From: Chloroflexota bacterium
GTDB lineage: Bacteria; Chloroflexota; Anaerolineae; Anaerolineales; Anaerolineaceae
Assembly: GCA_012799995.1 (NCBI GenBank)
Contig: JAAZKE010000068.1
Coordinates: forward strand, 1-36,577
Direction of reading: 5' to 3'
DNA length: 36,577 nucleotides
The translations under genes and the position numbers were made by a program. The notes below the pieces were generated by a model that had not been told where the DNA came from, did no database searches, and saw only the letters and a program-made list of their open reading frames with translations. This document shows positions 32,026 through 36,577 of this stretch, one piece after another (the stretch's first letter is position 1; each line of letters opens with the position of its first letter).

Positions 32026-33054
32026 ATGAAAGCATTAATAATTGGTGGTACGGGAAACATCAGCGAAGCTGTTTCCCGGGAAGCAGTTGACCGTGGTTTC
32101 GAATTGTTTTTGCTCAATCGGGGAAACACCCCCAATTATGTACGTGGTGCTCATCTGTTGCGCGCCAACATCAAATCACCCTCGGAAGTGGACCGTGCTT
32201 TAAAAGGGCACGTATTCGATGTAGTTGCGAATTTTATTGCCTATACGATTGAAGATGTCAAACAGGACATCCATTTTTTCCGGGGACGTACGAAGCAATA
32301 CATTTTCGTTAGTTCCACCACAGTTTACGATAAAACAAGAGCGTTACTGCCGCTGAGGGAATGCTCAGCACGGGCAGGCAATGGCTGGAAGCATGCGGAA
32401 GATAAAATTACCTGCGAGAAAATACTGATCGACGCTTATGAACAGCAGGGGTTTCCCTGTACTATCGTCCGTCCAGCGCACACATACGACAAGTTAATCC
32501 CCACTACGATTGGAAAAGGAATGGATGTAATCGCACGTCTGCGCCGTGGAGCTCCGGTTGTGATTCATGACTCCGGGAATTCACTTTGGACGCTGACGCA
32601 CTCTTCCGATTTTGCCAGAGGGTTCGTGGGATTGATGGGCAATCAGGTCACCATTGGTGAAAGCTTCCATATCACCTCCAATGAGACGTTGACCTGGAAC
32701 CAGATTTATCAACTGATGGCCGAAGCGGCTGGCGCTCAGGAATATAATCCCGTCCACATTCCAGGGAGTTTCATCGAACGTTGTGATAAATCGCTGGGGA
32801 TGGAAATTACCCGTGACAAAGCCTTCAGCTCTGTTTACACCAACGAAAAAATCAAATGGTACGTGCCTGATTTTGTCTGTAACATGCCTTTTTTCTATGG
32901 GATTCGACTGTCTCTGCAAAAGTTGGATCGGGGGGAATTGCCAATGGATTCGGATAATGACATCGACAGAAGGATTGATCGGATCATCAATGCCTGGCAG
33001 AGCTCAATAGATGCCGGGATTGATGCATATAATAAACCGCTGAGTAAGAAATAG
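32026..33054 (+). CDS. NAD-dependent epimerase/dehydratase family protein (atypical)
   Basis: A 342-residue extended SDR protein with the Rossmann motif GGTGNIS (residues 7-13) at the N-terminus, an SSTTVYD strand (near 100), and RPAHTYD (near 150) as in CSP41-like and related atypical SDRs. The usual YxxxK catalytic pair is not obvious: the expected place reads WKHAEDK, with Lys kept and Tyr replaced by His. ATG 32026 follows AAGGGA; the open frame extends to 31903, but that part overlaps the DUF1461 gene. Substrate unknown. Confidence 0.82.
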   Translation: MKALIIGGTGNISEAVSREAVDRGFELFLLNRGNTPNYVRGAHLLRANIKSPSEVDRALKGHVFDVVANFIAYTIEDVKQDIHFFRGRTKQYIFVSSTTVYDKTRALLPLRECSARAGNGWKHAEDKITCEKILIDAYEQQGFPCTIVRPAHTYDKLIPTTIGKGMDVIARLRRGAPVVIHDSGNSLWTLTHSSDFARGFVGLMGNQVTIGESFHITSNETLTWNQIYQLMAEAAGAQEYNPVHIPGSFIERCDKSLGMEITRDKAFSSVYTNEKIKWYVPDFVCNMPFFYGIRLSLQKLDRGELPMDSDNDIDRRIDRIINAWQSSIDAGIDAYNKPLSKK

Positions 33055-33089
33055 TACTCAACCATAAATGGGCGATGGAGCGTAAAATT

Positions 33090-33932
33090 ATGAATGTTAA
33101 AATCACTACTGAATCAGCCTGCGACTTGCCACAGGAAATTCTCGATCGGTTAGACATTACAATCGTCAGGGTTTATGTTATTCTCGATGGTGTTTCCTAC
33201 CGTGACGTGGATGACATGAACTCTTATGAATTGTTTGATGCGGTTGAAGCCAGGGATTTAGCCCCGACAACGTCCGCTCCTTCTGTTCAGGATTACCTGA
33301 CCACCTTTCATAAGTATGATCCCGAAACAACAACGATCATCCATATCAGTACTACCAGCGCTCACTCCGTCTGTTATCATAACGCACTGAAAGCTGCTGA
33401 GGAGTGCACGAACGTTCACGTGATCGATTCCCGTAATGCAACCAGTGGCCTTGGTATCCTCGTGATGATGGCTGCTGAAATGGCACAGAATGGGAAGTCA
33501 GCTGAAGAAATCATTCAGGAAGTGAATCGCACGATTCCCCGCATTGAGTTGTCATGCATTTTGAACACCGTTTCCTATGTGCGACGCGGTGGCCGCATTA
33601 GCACCTTAGCTGCTAAAGGGGTGGAATTGCTCAACCTCAAGCCGTGCGTAGAAATGGTGAACGGCAAGCTCAGCATTGGAAAGAAATATCGCGGAAAATT
33701 GGAAAAAGTCCTCCCCAACTATATTCAGGATCGCCTGAAAGGGAGAAATGACCTCAACCTCAAACGCATCTTCATGACCAATACGCTTTCCAGCAAAGCT
33801 TTTCTGCAAACTCTGGTTGATTTAATCAAATCACTGCAGCCTTTCGCCGAAGTGCTGATCAATGATGCCGGCTGCACCATTTCCACACATGCCGGTCCGA
33901 ACGCATTGGGAATTATCTTTATTCGCAAATAA
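33090..33932 (+). CDS. degV: DegV-family fatty-acid-binding protein (copy 1)
   Basis: A 280-residue DegV (FakB-like) protein. The family binds a fatty acid that a FakA-type kinase can phosphorylate. The N-terminal KITTESACDLP (TTDSxxD motif), DLAPTTSAPS, ISTTSAHSVCYHNA, HVIDSRNATSGLG and SYVRRGGRIS are the conserved lipid-pocket and interface segments. ATG 33090 is preferred because GATGGAG lies 9 bases upstream; an in-frame ATG at 33075 is inside that site. It is clearly more divergent from copies 2 and 3 than they are from each other. Last gene of the spermidine-synthase-like operon. Confidence 0.92.
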   Translation: MNVKITTESACDLPQEILDRLDITIVRVYVILDGVSYRDVDDMNSYELFDAVEARDLAPTTSAPSVQDYLTTFHKYDPETTTIIHISTTSAHSVCYHNALKAAEECTNVHVIDSRNATSGLGILVMMAAEMAQNGKSAEEIIQEVNRTIPRIELSCILNTVSYVRRGGRISTLAAKGVELLNLKPCVEMVNGKLSIGKKYRGKLEKVLPNYIQDRLKGRNDLNLKRIFMTNTLSSKAFLQTLVDLIKSLQPFAEVLINDAGCTISTHAGPNALGIIFIRK

Positions 33933-33954
33933 GTGAAACATCCTGTAAATGGTT

Positions 33955-33992
33955 AATTAAATTGACAAATATTGAAATTTGTCAATTTAATT
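33955..33992. promoter_or_regulatory. 38-bp palindrome A upstream of degV copy 2
   Basis: A perfect 16-bp inverted repeat around a 6-base centre: AATTAAATTGACAAAT (33955-33970), ATTGAA, ATTTGTCAATTTAATT (33977-33992). A TATAAT box is at 34016-34021, and the ATG follows 58 bases after the palindrome. A weak -35 (TTATGT) fits at 18 bp. Likely operator; as a hairpin it could also end the degV copy 1 transcript. Confidence 0.7.
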
Positions 33993-34050
33993 TATGTATT
34001 TAATTTGATCAGTCCTATAATCGATCTAAGAAAAGTGGAAGCAGGTAAAT

Positions 34051-34908
34051 ATGAAAATAAGAATTACCACAGACAGCGCTGCCGATATTTCACAGGATCT
34101 ATGCGAAAAATATAATATTATAGTTATCCCTTTGTACGTTATTATTGATGGCGTGTCCTACAAGGACCGCTTTGAAATCACAGTCGATCAGTTGTTTGCA
34201 GCAATGGAACGCAATGGCCCGTTCCCTACCACCTCTGCGATCTCAGAACACGATTTTGCGAAACTGTTTTCTTCATTGTCAGACGGTGAAACGGAGATCA
34301 TTCATTTAAGCATCAGCAGCATGATTTCTGCCTGTTACAGAAATGCGTTGAATGCCGCCAGAAACTTTCCCAATGTACATGTGATTGATTCAAAATTGAT
34401 ATCAAGCGGCATCACGATGCTGGCAATTCGCGCGGCTGAGATGATAGAAGAAGGGATGGATGTGAACGCCATTTGTGAAGAGCTGGAGCGTCTGATCATC
34501 CGAACGGATCTGTCGCTGGTGTTGGACACACTGAAAGCTGTTCGTAAAGGTGGCAGGGTAAGTACTTTGCAGGCATTGGGCGCAGAATTGTTCCAATTCA
34601 AGCCGATGATCGTGATGAAAAATGGAGAATTTGATGTCACCAGAAAATATCGCGGCAAATCAGAAAAGACGCATAAAGAATACATTACCTCCTGGTTGAA
34701 AGACCGTACGGATATTGACCTTTCACGGATTATTCTGGCGCATAACTTCCGCAACCCAGCCAGGATTGAACCTTGCAAAGAGCTGGTTCAATCCTTACAG
34801 CCCTTTCAGGAGATGCTTATTCAGGAAGTGGGTTGCACTATCTCGTGCCACGGCGGCCCGGACGCGTTTGGGATGATATTCTTTCAAAAGCCTGCAGAAT
34901 CGATTTAA
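34051..34908 (+). CDS. degV: DegV-family fatty-acid-binding protein (copy 2)
   Basis: A 285-residue DegV/FakB-like protein. It starts KIRITTDSAADIS and continues with FPTTSAISEHDF, LSISSMISACYRNA, HVIDSKLISSG, VRKGGRVSTLQALGAELF and CTISCHGGPDAFGMIF, covering the lipid cradle and the FakA-contact face of the family. GGAAGCAGG precedes the ATG. It shares roughly four of five residues with copy 3, as well as its upstream palindrome and downstream non-coding tail, so these two arose by tandem duplication. No fatty acid kinase gene (fakA) is in the window. Confidence 0.92.
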   Translation: MKIRITTDSAADISQDLCEKYNIIVIPLYVIIDGVSYKDRFEITVDQLFAAMERNGPFPTTSAISEHDFAKLFSSLSDGETEIIHLSISSMISACYRNALNAARNFPNVHVIDSKLISSGITMLAIRAAEMIEEGMDVNAICEELERLIIRTDLSLVLDTLKAVRKGGRVSTLQALGAELFQFKPMIVMKNGEFDVTRKYRGKSEKTHKEYITSWLKDRTDIDLSRIILAHNFRNPARIEPCKELVQSLQPFQEMLIQEVGCTISCHGGPDAFGMIFFQKPAESI

Positions 34909-35034
34909 GCTGGCGGTTTATTTTGGGTTGATCGTAGCGCACTTCCCAATTGGACGGGAAAACTGCTCTTCTTTCGGACAATGACTTCAAACTTAACTTC
35001 CCCACTGAAATTATAGGGCTGTAATACCTCGGCT
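34909..35034. other. Duplicated non-coding tail after degV copy 2
   Basis: This stretch is shared with 36210-36358 after copy 3. No start-bearing gene is supported on either strand. The minus strand has a short similar reading in both copies (EVLQ-YNFS-EVK), but it has no start codon with ribosome site in copy 1, so I treat it as non-coding or an old remnant. Confidence 0.4.
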
Positions 35035-35239
35035 GCATGGATTGGCGGTCCTCAGCTGAAAATACGCTGCCAGCGGTCAGTTATTAAAGATCTGCGCCTG
35101 GCTGTCGTTGAACGAATCGGTGTATCTGTTCGATTGTGGCAATCGCAGCAATATGTATTTTGTTGCACAGGAACTACGCTCGCTCACTTCTGATCCGGTT
35201 GCTGCGCTGCATCGCATCGTTTTGGTGCGTGCCTTCACA
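35035..35239 (+). pseudogene. Decayed 5' fragment of the gene beginning at 36421
   Basis: The translation starting HGLAVLS, a TGA stop (35057-35059), then KYAASGQLLKIC and LSLNESVYLFDCGNR parallels the N-terminus of the intact gene at 36421 almost residue for residue (stop versus Gly; Tyr versus His; Trp versus Arg). The equivalent of about 102 bases with the promoter and start codon is missing from this copy. After an ...RAFT segment at about 35239 the similarity stops and the degV copy 3 upstream region begins. There is therefore no start, one in-frame stop and no 3' part. The open frame from the TTG at 35108 is a remnant, not a gene. Confidence 0.8.
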
Positions 35240-35265
35240 ATAAGTAAAGCGTTCTTTAAACGATT

Positions 35266-35303
35266 AATTAATATGACAAATTTCAATATTTGTCATATTA
35301 ATT
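35266..35303. promoter_or_regulatory. 38-bp palindrome B upstream of degV copy 3
   Basis: A perfect 16-bp inverted repeat: AATTAATATGACAAAT (35266-35281), TTCAAT, ATTTGTCATATTAATT (35288-35303). TATAAT is at 35326-35331 with TTGCGT as a possible -35 at 18 bp. The ATG is 57 bases after the palindrome. Compared with palindrome A, two bases changed in each arm in a compensating way, and the 6-base centre is the exact reverse complement. Confidence 0.7.
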
Positions 35304-35360
35304 TGCGTATTTCATTGATCAATCCTATAATCGATCTGAGAAAAATGGAAGAAGGTAAAA

Positions 35361-36209
35361 ATGAAAATAAGAATTACGACAGACAGCGCCTCTGATATTT
35401 CACAGGATCTGTGCGAAAAATATAATATTACGGTTGTTCCCCTGTATGTTGTTATCGATGGCGTATCTTACAAGGACCGCCTTGAAGTCACAGTCGATCA
35501 GTTGTTTGCAGCAATGGAATGCGATGGTCCGTTCCCTACCACCTCTGCAGTTTCAGAACATGATTTTGAGGAACTGTTTTCTTCACTGTCAGATGGTGAA
35601 ACAGAAATCATTCATGTAAGCATCAGCAGTCTATCTTCAGCCTGTTACAGCAATGCGATGATTGTCGCCAGAAACTTTCCCAATGTACATGTCATTGATT
35701 CAAAAATGGTCTCAAGCGGCATTATGATTCTGGCGCTTCGGGCGGCTGAGATGGCAGAAGAAGGGATGGATGCGAATGCCATCTGTGAAGAGCTGGAGCG
35801 TCTGATAGCCCAAACGGATATGTCACTGCTGTTGGACAGCCTGAAAGCTATTCGTAAAGGTGGCAGGATAAGTGCTCTTCAGGCGTTTGGTGCGGAATTA
35901 TTCCAATTCAAGCCGATGATTGCGATGAAAAATGGGGAATTTATTGTCAGCAAAAAATATCGCGGCAAACTGGAAAAGGCGCTCAAAGATTACATTATCA
36001 CCTGGCTGAAAGACCGTAAAGATATCGATCTTTCACGGATTATTCTGACGCACAATTTCCGCAACCCAGCCATGATTGAACCTTGCAAAGAGCTGGTTCA
36101 ATCCTTACATCCCTTTAAGGAGATCATTATTCAGGAAGCTGGTTGCACTATCTCGTGCCATGCCGGGCCGGACGCGTTTGGGATGATATTCTTTAAAAAA
36201 TCTTGCTGA
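35361..36209 (+). CDS. degV: DegV-family fatty-acid-binding protein (copy 3)
   Basis: A 282-residue DegV/FakB-like protein, near-duplicate of copy 2. KIRITTDSASDIS, FPTTSAVSEHDF, VSISSLSSACYSNA, HVIDSKMVSSG, IRKGGRISALQAFGAELF and CTISCHAGPDAFGMIF are the matching segments. GGAAGAAGG precedes the ATG. Substitutions between the copies are spread along the chain and conserve the family motifs, which suggests that both are still functional, perhaps binding different fatty acids. It is followed by the duplicated tail and the intact second gene at 36421. Confidence 0.92.
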   Translation: MKIRITTDSASDISQDLCEKYNITVVPLYVVIDGVSYKDRLEVTVDQLFAAMECDGPFPTTSAVSEHDFEELFSSLSDGETEIIHVSISSLSSACYSNAMIVARNFPNVHVIDSKMVSSGIMILALRAAEMAEEGMDANAICEELERLIAQTDMSLLLDSLKAIRKGGRISALQAFGAELFQFKPMIAMKNGEFIVSKKYRGKLEKALKDYIITWLKDRKDIDLSRIILTHNFRNPAMIEPCKELVQSLHPFKEIIIQEAGCTISCHAGPDAFGMIFFKKSC

Positions 36210-36354
36210 ATTCGCAGGCGCTGGCGGTTTATTTGTACGTAGACCGCAGCGCGCTTTCGGACAAAAGTCGGAGAACTGCCGAAGGAAGGCTGCTCTCCTT
36301 TCGGGAAAATGACTTTAACCTTAACTTCCCTGCTGAAATTGTAGAACTGTAATA

Positions 36355-36384
36355 CCTCCTTTATCCAAACAAGGAGGATCTTTT
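36355..36384 (+). terminator. Candidate terminator after degV copy 3
   Basis: CCTCCTT (36355-36361) and AAGGAGG (36371-36377) form a 7-bp stem with a 9-nt loop, followed by ATCTTTTT. It lies directly before the promoter at 36387. The matching region after copy 2 has lost the right arm. Confidence 0.5.
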
Positions 36385-36386
36385 TC

Positions 36387-36414
36387 TTGACATATAGAAA
36401 TATTGTTCTATAAT
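36387..36414 (+). promoter_or_regulatory. Consensus sigma70 promoter with an internal inverted repeat
   Basis: TTGACA (36387-36392) and TATAAT (36409-36414) with a 16-bp spacer, a perfect match in both boxes. TATAGAA (36393-36399) and TTCTATA (36406-36412) form an inverted repeat filling the spacer and entering the -10, a likely repressor site. The expected transcription start (36420-36422) coincides with the ATG at 36421. Confidence 0.8.
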
Positions 36415-36420
36415 CAGGAT

Positions 36421-36577
36421 ATGAACACAATCCTGCTTCCCCTCCCTGCTTATTTTCTACGACCGCATGGACTAGCGGTCCTCAGCGGAAAACACGCTGC
36501 CAGCGGTCAGTTATTAAAGATCTGTGCCCGACTGTCGTTGAACGAATCGGTGTATCTGTTCGATTGTGGCAATCGCA
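36421..36577 (+). CDS. Unidentified ATPase-like protein, 3' partial (runs off the window)
   Basis: The first 52 codons of an intact gene: MNTILLPLPAYFL, then RPHGLAVLSGKHAASG, QLLKICARLSLNESVYLFDCGNR, open to the last base. The LFDCGNR stretch, and the continuation seen in the decayed copy (MYFVAQELRSL, PVAALHRIVLVRAFT), resemble small RecA-like ATPase/hypothetical proteins that I associate with Chloroflexota, in which a DxGNRF...RARAFT pattern recurs. This is recognition by memory, not a search. No ribosome site lies between the predicted transcription start and the ATG, so a leaderless mRNA is likely. It forms part of the duplicated degV unit. Confidence 0.7.
   Translation, partial: MNTILLPLPAYFLRPHGLAVLSGKHAASGQLLKICARLSLNESVYLFDCGNR

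Larger units (their letters stand above)
33955..36577 (+). repeat. Tandem segmental duplication of the degV unit
   Basis: Unit 1 (palindrome A at 33955, degV copy 2, tail, pseudogene to 35239) and unit 2 (palindrome B at 35266, degV copy 3, tail, intact gene start to the window end) align in order, with starts about 1310 bases apart. The tails 34909-35030 and 36210-36358 are clearly similar but diverged. Unit 2 has 106 bases (36359-36464) where unit 1 has only 4 (35031-35034). The last ~110 bases of the window match 35035-35148 with few changes. Confidence 0.85.

Noticed and set aside
35057..35059. TGA aligned with a glycine codon in the duplicate, suggesting recoding
   Set aside because: All other genes here use TGA as stop or not at all internally. 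The fragment also lacks start and end, so decay explains it better than a changed genetic code or selenocysteine.
35108..35395. Open frame of 95 codons starting at TTG 35108 and running into degV copy 3
   Set aside because: Its first ~44 codons match the internal part of the gene at 36421 and the rest crosses the palindrome and promoter of degV copy 3. It is a remnant, not a gene.
36131..36430. Minus-strand open frame of 99 codons over the 3' end of degV copy 3
   Set aside because: It is antisense to conserved DegV coding sequence, has no ribosome site, and its counterpart after copy 2 has a different frame and start.
1..36577. CRISPR arrays, insertion sequences or prophage genes
   Set aside because: No regularly spaced repeats, transposase, integrase or terminal inverted repeats were seen. 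The only larger repeat is the degV duplication.

Overview
The window looks like a piece of a bacterial chromosome from the Chloroflexota, most likely class Anaerolineae. This is inferred from the gene mix: a proline/threonine-rich lipoprotein linker, DUF1461 and DUF2085 membrane proteins, a Trp T-box, several tandem DegV genes and a small ATPase-like family I associate with this phylum. No single marker proves it. Gene density is high, genes sit in short operons on both strands, and there are no insertion sequences, CRISPR arrays or rRNA genes.

Left part (1-11.2 kb): a 5'-truncated Crp/Fnr regulator, ATP-dependent PEP carboxykinase (pckA), a LUD-domain protein convergent with pckA, a cysteine desulfidase-type Fe-S lyase, an orphan A24 prepilin-peptidase-like membrane protein, and a Pif1-type helicase with an N-terminal membrane anchor. 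Then come a Met-anticodon tRNA with a near-consensus promoter and a complete T-box leader whose specifier reads TGG (Trp). The T-box precedes a three-gene ABC importer (trpXYZ), so tryptophan starvation should switch on tryptophan uptake.

Middle (11.2-25.5 kb): radC; a membrane zinc-ribbon gene, parA, parB and a GNAT gene in one operon; a DUF554 protein; an oligopeptide-type binding protein; secG; a PHP-YbaK-DUF2085 operon; a Fe3+/thiamine-type ABC permease plus ATPase without a binding protein; and a large TPR lipoprotein ending in a lytic transglycosylase domain.

Right part (25.5-36.6 kb): a nucleotide/RNA maintenance cluster on the minus strand (NAD(P)HX repair enzyme, tdk, hpt, CCA-adding-type enzyme). 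Divergent from it is a plus-strand operon of a membrane-fused spermidine-synthase-like protein, a DUF1461 protein, an atypical NAD-dependent epimerase and a first degV. Two further degV genes follow. They are recent tandem copies, each preceded by a 38-bp perfect inverted repeat and a TATAAT box. The duplicated unit also carries the start of a second gene. Copy 1 of that gene (35.0-35.2 kb) is a decayed fragment with no start and an in-frame stop. Copy 2 (36421 to the window edge) is intact, with a consensus promoter that would give a leaderless mRNA. This tandem, palindrome-controlled degV array with its partner gene is the most unusual structure here.
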